Origin: an uncultured Prevotellaceae bacterium
Lineage (GTDB): Bacteria; Bacteroidota; Bacteroidia; Bacteroidales; Bacteroidaceae
DNA length: 63,699 nt
Reading direction: 5' to 3'
NCBI GenBank assembly: GCA_946405805.1
Contig: CAMJIL010000009.1
Location: 1 to 63,699, forward strand
Shown here: in pieces, positions 39,770 through 51,100 of the stretch
Layout of the letters: every line of letters begins with the position of its first letter
Position numbering within the stretch: position 1 is the first letter of the stretch
Program-made: the position numbers and the translations under genes
The notes under the pieces: model-generated
Database searches by the model: none
The model's input: only the letters and a program-made list of their open reading frames with translations
Told to the model about the DNA's origin: nothing

Positions 39770-42700
39770 TTATTTTGCTTTCTTGACACCATTTTCTATT
39801 ACGATACCCTTTGTATCAGCATTTGCACGCCTTCCAGAGAGATCATAAATCTCAGGAGAATTTATCTTTGAATCTTGTGCAGACTTAACACTCTTGATTG
39901 CGGTAGGATCCTCCAATCCTGATGTCGGAATCATCATTTCTGCCCACTCATCAAGTTCAGTCAGATCACCCATGTCTATATATGCAGAATAATTCTTCTT
40001 GTCAATACGGCTTGCCTCATCTGGGATATACTTAAAGACACCATCTTCCAATACCAATGATTTTACAGGATATTTTCCACTTTCTACGAACATACCATAC
40101 AATCCCTGATAAGCTCCTTCCATTGAAGTTATCCTACCATATTCAAAGAAAGTTTTTTCCTTACCAGCAGGAGCCATAATAACATATGGTCTACCCGCTC
40201 TTGTGCCCTGTACTTCTTCTAGGCAAATATACTGGTGATTCTTCAGTATTCCCGCAACATTATATACTTTTACGTCTTCTGGTATATTGAATGCGTATCT
40301 GAAGCATACAGTTTCCCAACCAGAGTTATTCACTTCCTTTTTTATTGCTGGAATATATCTGAATTGGAATCCTGTAGCACACCACCAACCTTGACGCATG
40401 TCTGTTGTTGTGGGACTTCCATATCTAACCCACGTATTATCACTAGCACCATCCTTGGAACTTTCGAATCCAATAGTTAAATTGTCACCATCATTAACAT
40501 AAATATAGGGAGTTACTAATGTTAACCATTTTGCCGCATCTGCAATCTGTGGCAAATCCTGCACACCATATGGAAGAACAGGAGAACAAACCTTCTGATT
40601 GTCTTGTGATACATTTGTGAGGAAAGAATGCTGATCGGTTTCACAGTAATGCTGTGTAAGTGCTTTGTTTTCCAATGCATAAAATCCTGATACTACAGAC
40701 GACGCTTTTATCTGTTGGTTTATTGCTAATGTAGTTGCACTACCACCCGCAGCTGTTACATTCCACCATGCATTCCAGCATGTCTTGCCACTAAGTGTCT
40801 TAACACTTTGATCTCCCCCTGTATATGTTCCGGCCTTCACATTCCATCCTGTTGAGGAACTGGAGAAAGAAGGATTTGTAATCAAAGAAGAGTTTACAGT
40901 ATAAGAGAACACCTCATTGTAGATTGAAATAAGATCATCATAATATTGTATAACTTCTTCAGCAGTATTTGCTTCTTCGAATTTATCAAAAGCAATAGAT
41001 AAATCATCGCAACCCGGCATTACCATCGCCTTTGCAGTAGTAACATCATCAGCTATCTTACCAACAGTATTCAGAATAGAAACAGCACTTATACAACGCT
41101 TGATCTGTGATTCAAGCTCATTTGGGTCGGTAGCTTTGATTATAATGTTATCCATTTCTGTGTTCAAGAATGGATACTCCGTATTCCATTCCTTAAATGC
41201 TTCGCCACGTTTCTTTTCCCATTCTAAAGCATCAGCAATAGCTGCCTCTGGAGTATCAAACAACTTAGCCACCATAAAATCGTCAAATTGGGCAGTACCA
41301 CCAAGATAGTATAAAATGATACCAAGATAAGGAGCCTCTGATATCCTAATGGTGCCTGTTTGTTTGTACCATTTCGTTGTTTCTTTCATCGTCAGTATAT
41401 TATCCGCCATTCCGAAAGTTGAACTTGTATAAGAAACGGCTATCTTCTGACTAGAAAATCCCGAACCATTATTACATCCTGCCGCTGTCACATATATATA
41501 GTCACCTTCATTGAAGGTTATTACCTTACGTACTGACTGATCTGTCTTTTCTGATGTTGAATTTCCATAACACTGTAGATAACTTGTACCATTATATCCT
41601 CCTACAGGTACCACCTGAAAATAAGGAGCGGTCAATTTTCCATTTCTTCCCGTTGTCCAATCATAGATTCCGAGATCGAAAGAACCATTCACAAGTTGAT
41701 TGCCACCAAGATACATCGTTTTTTCCTCCACCTCTACAGGGTCACCAAAAGAAATATTATCATCTACAGCCATCACTTCGTTGGTAATATATTCCTTCCC
41801 ATTAAGATCAACGACTCTGATACGGTATCTGTAGTTACTCTTAGCATTTAATGAGATGTTATAATTAGCAGCTGCTTCCTTCAACTCTACAGGCTCTAAA
41901 ATCTCCCAATTAGATGTATTTGGTTTTTTATATTCTATGTTACACAATTGATTATATTCACCATTATTCTCTCTAAATGAAAGCTTCATTGTTTTGGTTT
42001 CTGAATTGTAATCTCCTGTAAGGTTACCAGGTCCTGACTGCCTGGGATTTGTTGGAATCTTCTGTATGCTGGCATTATAACCCATTCCTTCATCCATTTC
42101 TGCATAATATCGACCCAGTTTTGTCAGTGCGCCATCATGATAGATATGTGTGCCAGCGGCCTCACTGTTCCAATAAGCATAGCGCTCTACCCTATTATTA
42201 CTGTTAAGAACATTTAGAATTGGCACTGTACCATTATAACATATAGTTTGGTTCGCATCAGAACACTCACCTGGCGTAGACGTTTTCGCCCAGAAACCAT
42301 TATGATTCCATGATGCACCCCACACCCATTCTGAAATCCAAATAGGACGACCATTACCATAATGATCGGAATACCAGTTAAGATTATTAAAAGTCCCAGA
42401 ATCCCAATAGCAGTGAAGGTCAAGAATATCGCAACGCCATCCACGAGCATCAATAGAATCCATGAAGGCTTTCAGGTGATTCATTGAACCATCATGTGAC
42501 GACTCCGAACACAAACGCATACCAGTTGCCATTAAGTTCTCCCAATTTGCAAGCACTGTTGCCACATCTTGTGGGTGATCATCAGCACTGTTTCCTGGTT
42601 CATTATTTGTTTTCATATGACAAGATTCCGTTCTTGAACCACATGTTGCCGATGATGGATAATCTTCATAAATATGATTTGGAACCCATTCCACATCAGG

Positions 42701-43438
42701 AGACAATGAGGCATTTCCTTGCGCCCAGTCATAGCACCATGAAGAATTCAAGGCATCATTAGCAGCTGCCCTGCCATCACTACCAAGTCCCGCTTTATGG
42801 GTATTCCACCATTTAAAGATACGGTATGAAGTTATCTTTTGGTCAAGGACAATGGGCAATGTAGAGAATTCCAAGTCTTCCTTATCTGCAATAAAACAAC
42901 GGCTATATCCCCTACCCTTGGCACGAGTAGAAAAAGTTACCATATATCCTCTCTTCAGTTTGAAAGAACGTATCTTATTGTTCAGTTTCTCCTCAGAAAG
43001 GGTGTTCATATATCCACCTGTATTCTCTAAACCGAAGTCGCTGACAGCCGTTCCGCCATATTTTTGCTCAGAGAAAACGGTCAATGGCTTAAAATCGCTG
43101 TCATATGGATATATAATAGCTCCACGATTATATACACGAACATCACAGTTAGTACCATTAACTGCTTGTTTGCCATTTATATACACGTGATTCTTTAGCC
43201 AGTTTTCTATTACTTTACTCGGTTTTATCTTAGAAATTATAACAACCGCATGCTCTACATTCATTATATTGACACTACCTGTTGTAGTGAATGGTTCAGT
43301 AGATGTTATCGTATAGTCTACATTTCCACTTACGTTCACACTTCCAGTGACCTGTGTAACAGTTGTTACACTATTTGCAGAAAAGATACTAACACAAGTG
43401 CTAATCCCTATTGCCAAAGATAGAAAAAACTTCTTCAT
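39770..43438 (-). CDS. Secreted glycoside hydrolase (Asl1/GH128-like) with binding modules
   Basis: The 1222-aa product has a signal peptide (ISTCVSIFS). After an N-terminal beta domain, residues about 200-460 resemble the Asl1-like/GH128 TIM barrel: TNNEPGN near residue 279 (acid/base) and PIWISEWVWG near 368 (nucleophile), with LDLHCYW in between. This family cuts beta-1,3-glucans in known members; the assignment is by motif. A carbohydrate-binding-like module (about 575-735; LVNGSFDLGIYDW), a helical segment, another beta domain (about 860-1000) and a tail with YDLSGRR and KGIVIENG follow. It is the last gene of the PUL operon, 12 bp after the other hydrolase. A helper role in surface digestion of a glucan-like polymer is inferred. 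Confidence 0.75.
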   Translation of the reverse strand: MKKFFLSLAIGISTCVSIFSANSVTTVTQVTGSVNVSGNVDYTITSTEPFTTTGSVNIMNVEHAVVIISKIKPSKVIENWLKNHVYINGKQAVNGTNCDVRVYNRGAIIYPYDSDFKPLTVFSEQKYGGTAVSDFGLENTGGYMNTLSEEKLNNKIRSFKLKRGYMVTFSTRAKGRGYSRCFIADKEDLEFSTLPIVLDQKITSYRIFKWWNTHKAGLGSDGRAAANDALNSSWCYDWAQGNASLSPDVEWVPNHIYEDYPSSATCGSRTESCHMKTNNEPGNSADDHPQDVATVLANWENLMATGMRLCSESSHDGSMNHLKAFMDSIDARGWRCDILDLHCYWDSGTFNNLNWYSDHYGNGRPIWISEWVWGASWNHNGFWAKTSTPGECSDANQTICYNGTVPILNVLNSNNRVERYAYWNSEAAGTHIYHDGALTKLGRYYAEMDEGMGYNASIQKIPTNPRQSGPGNLTGDYNSETKTMKLSFRENNGEYNQLCNIEYKKPNTSNWEILEPVELKEAAANYNISLNAKSNYRYRIRVVDLNGKEYITNEVMAVDDNISFGDPVEVEEKTMYLGGNQLVNGSFDLGIYDWTTGRNGKLTAPYFQVVPVGGYNGTSYLQCYGNSTSEKTDQSVRKVITFNEGDYIYVTAAGCNNGSGFSSQKIAVSYTSSTFGMADNILTMKETTKWYKQTGTIRISEAPYLGIILYYLGGTAQFDDFMVAKLFDTPEAAIADALEWEKKRGEAFKEWNTEYPFLNTEMDNIIIKATDPNELESQIKRCISAVSILNTVGKIADDVTTAKAMVMPGCDDLSIAFDKFEEANTAEEVIQYYDDLISIYNEVFSYTVNSSLITNPSFSSSSTGWNVKAGTYTGGDQSVKTLSGKTCWNAWWNVTAAGGSATTLAINQQIKASSVVSGFYALENKALTQHYCETDQHSFLTNVSQDNQKVCSPVLPYGVQDLPQIADAAKWLTLVTPYIYVNDGDNLTIGFESSKDGASDNTWVRYGSPTTTDMRQGWWCATGFQFRYIPAIKKEVNNSGWETVCFRYAFNIPEDVKVYNVAGILKNHQYICLEEVQGTRAGRPYVIMAPAGKEKTFFEYGRITSMEGAYQGLYGMFVESGKYPVKSLVLEDGVFKYIPDEASRIDKKNYSAYIDMGDLTELDEWAEMMIPTSGLEDPTAIKSVKSAQDSKINSPEIYDLSGRRANADTKGIVIENGVKKAK

Positions 43439-43450
43439 ATAATATTCTTT

Positions 43451-46237
43451 TTAATAATTTATCTTCTTTCCATTAATGATATTTATACCCTTCTGAGGAA
43501 ATAAGAGTCTCTTGCCAGAGATGTCAAATACTTTGTTTTCCTCTTCGCTTTTTCTTTCCTGTACCATCGGGATATTTATATCTGTGGGATCCTCTCCATT
43601 ATATATTTTTGCAATATTCTCTGCAGAAAGAGCACAATTGTATATCCTAAAGTCATCAATATTTCCTTTAAAACGAGGATCACTTACGAATTGACTTCTA
43701 CCAATATAATTGCGAACAGGATTTATATCCATTGGACGTATTGTCATAGAAGTGGATGATGCCACGACCTTCCCATCAACATATAAAGCGACCTCCGTAT
43801 TTCCAATTGTTACAGCGACATGATGCCATGCATTTCTTCCCAATGTTGTTGTACTAAGGATTTCTTCTTCCCCACCATTCTTCATAACAAAACGCATCTG
43901 TGAACCATTGGTTGGAGTAAGAAACATGTATTGTTCTTGTCCATTTCCAAAGTCAAATATTCTTTGCCAATTAGATGACGAGGTAGAATAAACCCATGTG
44001 GCAATTGTCATTTCTTTGCTACAGACTACACCTGCCGGTAATGATAGATGAGCAGTAGTACCGTTTAGTGTTAGAGAAGATTCACCTACCTTCTTAACAG
44101 AAGTACTATATGAAGCAGCTACATCAACAGCATCAAGGATATTTTGAGTCGCATCCTCCAAATTATTTTCAAATGAATATTGTGCAACGAGCGTTTCTGG
44201 AATTAAAGCGGTCTTTACACTGATAGGAGTAGAAGCTACAGACAAGTTACGACTTTTATCTATCGCCTTAACATAATATCTGTACATCTCTCCATCCTTG
44301 ACATCATTATCTATAAACTCTGTACCTTCTACCATGCGACCTACAACATCCCATGAAGTAGCATCAATTGTTTCTTCTGAATTTATCTCTTTTGCTCTAT
44401 AAATCATATAGCCGACTACATCGCTGGCAGTACTTGCAGTCCATGACAACCTTATACTTGCTGACTGCATATCAGTTTCCAGTCCTGTAGGAGCCGTCGG
44501 AGCATTTTTCTCTAAACTGGCATTTGTTGGAATAAATCTCCATTTTTGCTTGTCATCTCCAGTAAATGTTTGAGTTACCACTGCACCAAGAGCTGATGTC
44601 CCTGTAACACCCAAGTATAATCCTGAATGGCGAGAACGAATGTAGTAATATCCGTCACCAGCATATTCAAAAAACCACTGTTCATTGGTGCCTCCGCCAC
44701 CAACCCATGTTATTATGTTTGCTCCTGCAGCTGTACTCCAATCCTTCAAATCTATCACCTGAGACTTATTTCTCTCACTACGTATAATATAATATCCAAA
44801 GTCCCCGCCACTATTATTTGCTATCGGCTCAAATATCCATCTCTGATAGTTATTGGATGCTGTTCCTGTATAAGATCCTTTGGTTATAGTTGTACCATCT
44901 GCAGCATTAGATGCGGAAAAACAATAATTGCAAGCCTTGTTTTCAATAACATTGCTGCGATCAGTGTATATCGGTTCAAATGGCACATCTTCGCCATAGT
45001 TCACCTGTACCATACGCTCCGCGTTGTACTGGCCTACATTATATCCAGTTCCTGCAGGTAAGAACATTGGATATCCATATACTGGTCCGTAAGAATCATA
45101 ATATACAGGTCTGTCAAGAGAGGCTATCTCATATGTCTGTGGATTTGCTTGTCTCTCACTACATCCAAGAAAAGCTGCTACTTGTTTTCCTTGCGGCATT
45201 ATCCTCTTAGGGTCTTGCCATTTATAAACTGATGCAGCAGTCCACGTAGAACGGTTTTCTGCATATCCTACTTCTTTGCCATAATATGAAGCCTTACAGA
45301 ATTCTCCACGTGATGCACCATCCCAGCCCCACCATATACCTTGTTGCAAACCATAGTGGATACCAACGAATGCTTCCATAGTATTATGCAACTCATCAGC
45401 CGTTGCTATATGCCCATTATTGCGCACAGTCTGCCAGAATTTCGCGTAGGTATCAAAACTTCCTGCTAACTGATGAGTATTTCCCTCTGTTGCATAAGGC
45501 TTCACTCCATTGTACCATGTAAGAGCCTCATCACAATTAAGGGTATTACCGGCAGAGATGCGTATTCCTGCCAGATCCGTATCCTCTGTCAAAAGTTTAG
45601 CAACCTCTTTAAAATGAGCAACCGTTCCTTGATCAGTCCAGCCATCTTTTACGCCAGTTTTCGCATCACCCCACCCCTTATAGTCGGGTTCGTTAAAAGG
45701 AGATATTGTAACTACATTAAAGCCCTTTTGCCTTGCATACAAGACAGACGCCTTTATCACTCTATACCAATTTACAGGCTTACCATAGTAGTTTGCTTTG
45801 TATGTAGGGCCTTTTTCCGGATCACTCCATTGTCCGTTGTCATGATTGAAGGCAATATCTTTTATTCCTGACAATGCTATATGATTAAGTCTTCTCTGCA
45901 ATGCCGCCTGCTGAGCAGAAGACAGTACCATATCTTCCCCTACTACATCCGTAGCCTGAAAAGAAACACGTCCTATCTTCATCACCGCCTTAGAAATATA
46001 GTTTGTACCACGTATAACATTGTCTTCAGAATCCCATGCAGTATCCATTCCCCACATAATAGGAGACGTAGGAGTGGGAAGCAAAGAAATATCCGTATTA
46101 ACTCTATAGGTTACAGGTATTGCGGAGTAAACACTTGTCTTGATAAACTGTGAAGTTCGTGCAGGTCTTTGCGCAAACGATGTTGCTGGTATTCCCAACA
46201 ACATCGCTATCATAAATATTTTAATTTTTTTATTCAT
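43451..46237 (-). CDS. Secreted clan GH-A glycoside hydrolase with ricin-type, FN3 and LamG domains
   Basis: The product from the ATG at 46237 is 928 aa. A signal peptide precedes a TIM-barrel domain (about 30-430) with SPFNEPDYKGWG near residue 182 and an HYGLQQGIWWGWD segment later; it looks GH30-like but the family is not certain. Then come a ricin/CBM13-type beta-trefoil (about 440-575, QKWRF and QRWIFEP repeats), a fibronectin type III domain (about 580-675), a LamG-like domain (about 690-885, ATWVYSTSSSNWQRIFDFG) and the tail FDISGKR...KGINIINGKK. It overlaps the SusD gene upstream (ATGA 46235-46239). GH30 members of Bacteroidetes loci cut beta-1,6-linkages of galactan or glucan, a hint only. 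Confidence 0.78.
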   Translation of the reverse strand: MNKKIKIFMIAMLLGIPATSFAQRPARTSQFIKTSVYSAIPVTYRVNTDISLLPTPTSPIMWGMDTAWDSEDNVIRGTNYISKAVMKIGRVSFQATDVVGEDMVLSSAQQAALQRRLNHIALSGIKDIAFNHDNGQWSDPEKGPTYKANYYGKPVNWYRVIKASVLYARQKGFNVVTISPFNEPDYKGWGDAKTGVKDGWTDQGTVAHFKEVAKLLTEDTDLAGIRISAGNTLNCDEALTWYNGVKPYATEGNTHQLAGSFDTYAKFWQTVRNNGHIATADELHNTMEAFVGIHYGLQQGIWWGWDGASRGEFCKASYYGKEVGYAENRSTWTAASVYKWQDPKRIMPQGKQVAAFLGCSERQANPQTYEIASLDRPVYYDSYGPVYGYPMFLPAGTGYNVGQYNAERMVQVNYGEDVPFEPIYTDRSNVIENKACNYCFSASNAADGTTITKGSYTGTASNNYQRWIFEPIANNSGGDFGYYIIRSERNKSQVIDLKDWSTAAGANIITWVGGGGTNEQWFFEYAGDGYYYIRSRHSGLYLGVTGTSALGAVVTQTFTGDDKQKWRFIPTNASLEKNAPTAPTGLETDMQSASIRLSWTASTASDVVGYMIYRAKEINSEETIDATSWDVVGRMVEGTEFIDNDVKDGEMYRYYVKAIDKSRNLSVASTPISVKTALIPETLVAQYSFENNLEDATQNILDAVDVAASYSTSVKKVGESSLTLNGTTAHLSLPAGVVCSKEMTIATWVYSTSSSNWQRIFDFGNGQEQYMFLTPTNGSQMRFVMKNGGEEEILSTTTLGRNAWHHVAVTIGNTEVALYVDGKVVASSTSMTIRPMDINPVRNYIGRSQFVSDPRFKGNIDDFRIYNCALSAENIAKIYNGEDPTDINIPMVQERKSEEENKVFDISGKRLLFPQKGINIINGKKINY

Positions 46238-48096
46238 CAATAACCTATTTGATTATTCCATTTCAAATACCAATTGTTTATATCCGTGAGATCTACAGTA
46301 ATCTGATTGTCAACATCTCGAGCTTTTATCTTATTCGCAAGATATGACGGATCATTTCGTCTCAGTGCCACTCTCATAAGATCATAGAATCTATATCCTT
46401 CAAATGACATCTCAAGAGCCTCCTCATCCATAATCATATCCTCTACTTGCTCCTGTTCCCACTTCAGATAATCTGCAGCAGAAAGAGTTTTTTTCTTATC
46501 GGCATCATACGGCATGAAATAACCACGATCTCCATAATCAACGCCATTCTGTGGACGCATTACCGTAAATCCACATCCACGTCCATGTATGCCTATAGTG
46601 TTTCCTGGCGATAACTCCTTTGGATTAATCACTGCATAATATATTGCGTTATACATGCTAGTTCCTACACCCGAAGAAGGGAATGGGAAATTGTTATTAA
46701 GATAATCCTTTGATGGCTTATAATGTGGAACGATACTATCATTCAAAATTTGGTTATCCACGCCTGTAGAAAGAATATGGTATGCGAATCGTGGGTAACC
46801 AGCACGGTTCAACGCTTCTGCTAATCTCAAATACACAAGTCCGCGACGATAAATGTGTACATTTGGAGTAGAATATTTTCGAATCGTTTGTCGTTCCACA
46901 GTTTCCTTTGTAAGCGGATGTGTACCATTTTGGTCATAATCCCACACAGTTCCAAGTCTTAAGTCTCCCCAAAACTGCTCTGGTACTGTACCATCTTTTG
47001 GTACAATCTTTATCTCACCTTCACCATCCCACTTATTGTAATAATAGTTCTGTGCAGCAGATAAATCACGTATAACTTTTGACGGATTAACTTGAGCGAC
47101 ATAGTCATTATTGCTTGTGGAATTGAAAATATCGCGGAGTTGACTGTAATTTCCGTTAGACGGAATATCCTCCATCGGAATCATAGTAATTAACTCTGAT
47201 GTAAGACCTATTGTCTCATCTGTAAAAAAGTTAATATATGACGATGACCAACCCAACCAGTTGTCATTTGTCCAATTTGTTGCCATACTCGTTGTAGGAT
47301 ATACCGAGTTTACACCGCTTAAGCCGTTTCTGAGAGAAATATACTTATAATAGTATTCTGCCGCTCTCAAATAATTACCTGCCCACAGATTCAAATCTCC
47401 GAGCAGCAGGCGCAACGGAATACAGAACAATCTTGATGGTTTGCTCGCTATATCTCCATAATTTGGCAATTCTATATAAGACATATTCTGTGTGCTATCC
47501 TGCAATTCTGGGTCTTCTGCCAACCCGTCATCATATAGGAAGTAATCACATATATCATTTATACCATACATCGGATACGTCTTCTCCGCATCTTCCTTTG
47601 ACAGAATTGGTTTTGTAACAAACGGCACCTTGCCATAGTTGAGGACTAATTGGAGATAAGTCCAGGCACGTATTGATTTTACTGCTGCGTACTCCTTTTT
47701 GAAAAGACGTTCACCACGGTTGTTCTGTTGTGCACTATCTACATTAGCAATAAAATAGTTACAGTTATTGATGATGGCATAATAGTCACTAGGAACATTA
47801 TATTTGTTATCATCACCTATCTGAAAGTTTGCTATATCTCTTAAGTCAGAAGATGTATGATTATTCACCTTAACAAGGTCTCCACGAAGTTCTCCTAACA
47901 ATATAGTACGATCTGCTATTGCCTGTACCTTGTTAAGAATACCTGTAACAGAATATATTGTGTCACTTGCGCCTGTCAAATGATTTTTGTCCGCCTCTAC
48001 AAGGTGGTTTGACTCCACATCATAGAATTTCTGACATGAGGTCAACGATAATCCTAACGCTAACCCTAATACTAATTTTATTTTATTTAGTTTCAT
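46237..48096 (-). CDS. SusD/RagB family surface glycan-binding lipoprotein (pair 2)
   Basis: The 619-aa product is a lipoprotein (lipobox LTSC, mature start CQKFYDVE) with the SusD layout: helical TPR frame with RAWTYLQLVLNYGKVPFVTKP near residue 130-160 and the C-terminal EALEMSFEGYRFYDLMRVALR segment. SusD proteins form lids on SusC porins and bind the glycan at the surface. It follows SusC pair 2 by 15 bp, as typical. The glycan is probably the substrate of the two downstream hydrolases. Confidence 0.95.
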   Translation of the reverse strand: MKLNKIKLVLGLALGLSLTSCQKFYDVESNHLVEADKNHLTGASDTIYSVTGILNKVQAIADRTILLGELRGDLVKVNNHTSSDLRDIANFQIGDDNKYNVPSDYYAIINNCNYFIANVDSAQQNNRGERLFKKEYAAVKSIRAWTYLQLVLNYGKVPFVTKPILSKEDAEKTYPMYGINDICDYFLYDDGLAEDPELQDSTQNMSYIELPNYGDIASKPSRLFCIPLRLLLGDLNLWAGNYLRAAEYYYKYISLRNGLSGVNSVYPTTSMATNWTNDNWLGWSSSYINFFTDETIGLTSELITMIPMEDIPSNGNYSQLRDIFNSTSNNDYVAQVNPSKVIRDLSAAQNYYYNKWDGEGEIKIVPKDGTVPEQFWGDLRLGTVWDYDQNGTHPLTKETVERQTIRKYSTPNVHIYRRGLVYLRLAEALNRAGYPRFAYHILSTGVDNQILNDSIVPHYKPSKDYLNNNFPFPSSGVGTSMYNAIYYAVINPKELSPGNTIGIHGRGCGFTVMRPQNGVDYGDRGYFMPYDADKKKTLSAADYLKWEQEQVEDMIMDEEALEMSFEGYRFYDLMRVALRRNDPSYLANKIKARDVDNQITVDLTDINNWYLKWNNQIGY

Positions 48097-48111
48097 AGTA
48101 TCAAATAGAAT

Positions 48112-51100
48112 TTAGAGTTTCACTTTCACACCAAAGACAACACTGCGGTTTGAGCCTACTTTACCGTAGTCAATACCTTGTCCTATAACAGAGTTCGTAA
48201 CAGAGACCTCTGGGTCACTACCCAAATATTTTGTAACAGTAAACAGATTGTTTCCCTGTATCCAGAACTCCAATCCCTGCAAGAAGGATGTGTTCATTGG
48301 AAGATTGTAAGACAAGGTGACACTCTTTAGCTTCAAATATGAACCATCCTCTATCCACCTGTCGCTGAAACGACTGTTACCCATCGGATCCTGGAATGTT
48401 AACTTAGGTACACTTGTCTCATTTCCTTCAGCCTGCCATCTATGTGTAAGATAGGTAGTCTGGTTCATGAAACGTGAACCGCCTTCAAGTTGTGAACGCA
48501 TATAATTATATATGTCATTACCCACAGAATAATTAAAATTCACATCCAACTTGAAACGCTTCCATGATAATGAAGAGAATATATTACCATAGATATCAGG
48601 GTTAGGATCACCTATTACCTGCATATCTTTCTCGTCAATACGCTTGTCACCATTTACATCAACAAACTTTACATCTCCAGCTCCAAATTCATGTTTGTCA
48701 ACACCATTGTCACTGAGGATATACAATCCTTCAGCCTTTGCTGCTTCTGTTGTTGCATATACGCCATTTGTTTTATATCCATAGAACAAGTTTGCTGCCA
48801 TCCCTTCTTTTGTCAAGATATTGGCATTATAAACAGATGTTACTACGTAATCTTTTCCATCATTGCGTCCAAGAGACTTTATTGTATTCTTATAATGTCC
48901 CATAGAAACACCAACAGACCATGACCAGTCCTTAGTTGCAATAACCTTGCCGCTTACATTGACATCGAAACCTTTGTTACTCATCTTTCCACCATTCATC
49001 CACTGTTGACCAATACCTGCCAACATGCTCATTGTTTGCAAAGAAAGAAGGTCCGAAGTCCTACTCCAGAAGCTATTAAAGCCGAAATGTAAACGATTGT
49101 CAAGGAAATTAGCCTCAAGACCTAGGTTCCATCTCTGAGTACTTTCCCACTTAATGTCATTGTTACCTATAGATACAATACTTAAACCTGCTATAGACTT
49201 CATGTACAACTGAGATGCGAAATAAGTTCTTGCAGCAGTAAGGCTGACATCATCATTACCGCTGACATCATAACCGCCAGTCAATTTGAGATAGTTTAAT
49301 CCCTTTACGTCAGCCATCCACGATTCATTAGAGATAATCCATCCCAACTGCACTGCTGGGAATATTCCCCAAGGCACTCCACCAAACTTAATAGCGCCAC
49401 CACCACGGTTCTTACCAAATCTTGAAGAACTGGAAGCTGTCAAGTTCACTTGTGCATAGTATTTTCCACGATAATTGTAATTACCTTGTGCATAGACATC
49501 AATAGCACGCCATGACTCATCAACACCCTTTGCATCAACATTAAGGAGACCATTTGATAAGAAAGGTGTCTTATCGGAGCCTGTATTATAACCCTCTGGA
49601 GCAGAAGAATTATAATTCTCAAACATCATGCGCATACCACCAAATACAGATACAGAATGTGCATTATACTGGTTCTTCCAATTAAGACGGGTATCTGATT
49701 GCAGAGAATTCTGACGTGATGTCTTTGATGCAACGAGATTTTCACGATTTGCATTTACTGAAGCTACATAATATGTAGGAACACCATTAACTGGTATGTA
49801 GTACTTATTATTAGTATTTAATAAATTGTATGTGAAATGTTCCGATAAGATAAGATTTGGCAATATCTTAAACTTAGGCGTTATAGACAGGTTCAGCATA
49901 GATGTTTCAAAACGATTCTTATGCTCTGCATCACCATATTCATTGAATGCCACAGGATTACCAAGTCTATAATTATAATTTGCATATCCTACAAGAGCCT
50001 CATCAAGGTATGACTCGTCTTCAATGTCATAAACAGAAGAAGAGAAAGAACCAACTCCATTTGAGAAACCATATGCATAAGGACTCATGAATGGTGACTT
50101 TACATACGAAAGGAATGCTGGCGAAGTAGGAGTTCCCTCAGTATAACCTGATGGTGCAGTATCGTCACGCAATGAACGAGTAGTATTTACGAATGATGCA
50201 TCAAAACGCACATCCAAACGGGATGTCAGTGCGATATCTGAATTGAAGCGTATGTTGATACGGTTCATATCATTATACTTCAGAGTGCTATTAGCCAAAG
50301 TATATCCTACAGACAAGTTATATTGTGCAACGTCATCACCACCCATGACATTGATACCATAGTTGTGTGTAACAGAGGTACGATATGCATAATCCTTCCA
50401 ATCGGTATTCGTATGATAACGATTATAATAAGGATATGAAGGATCATTTACCAGAAATTTAAAATCTGAACGTTTCGAATTTGTACTACCAAGCATCTCA
50501 GATGCATAGCTACGATATTGTTCTGCATCCATCATGTCATAGAATTTTGGTTTCATATTTATACCAACAGATGCAGATGCCGTAATTCGTGTTGCCATAG
50601 AAGTAGAACGTTTTGTCGTTACAAGGATAACACCATTGGCACCTCTCGCACCATATAAAGCTGTCCCATTACGCATCACTTCTACATTCGCGATATCTGC
50701 TGGATTGATACCTGTAAGCACATCATTATAGAAACCTGAGTGTAACTGGGTGCGATCATACTGTTGATCTATTATTACTCCGTCAACTACTACTAGTGGT
50801 TGCGCATTTGCGTTAAGAGAATTCAGACCCTGTATGAACATTGACATACCCTGACCAGGTGAACCAGAACGAGATGTTGAATATGCATATGCCCCCAACT
50901 GATTCTGTATTTCCTCTTTAATATTGGTAGCATAAGAATATTTAAAATCATCAGCACTTACATTTTTTAGGATACTCTCTTCAGCGGCATAGTCAGGCTT
51001 AAAGGATGTTGGCAACAATGCAACCTCCTTCTGCGCTTCTCCACTATTGAGTCCTATCGTTGCAGCATTGAAGTCAGGAGTACTGATATACAATCCCGTT

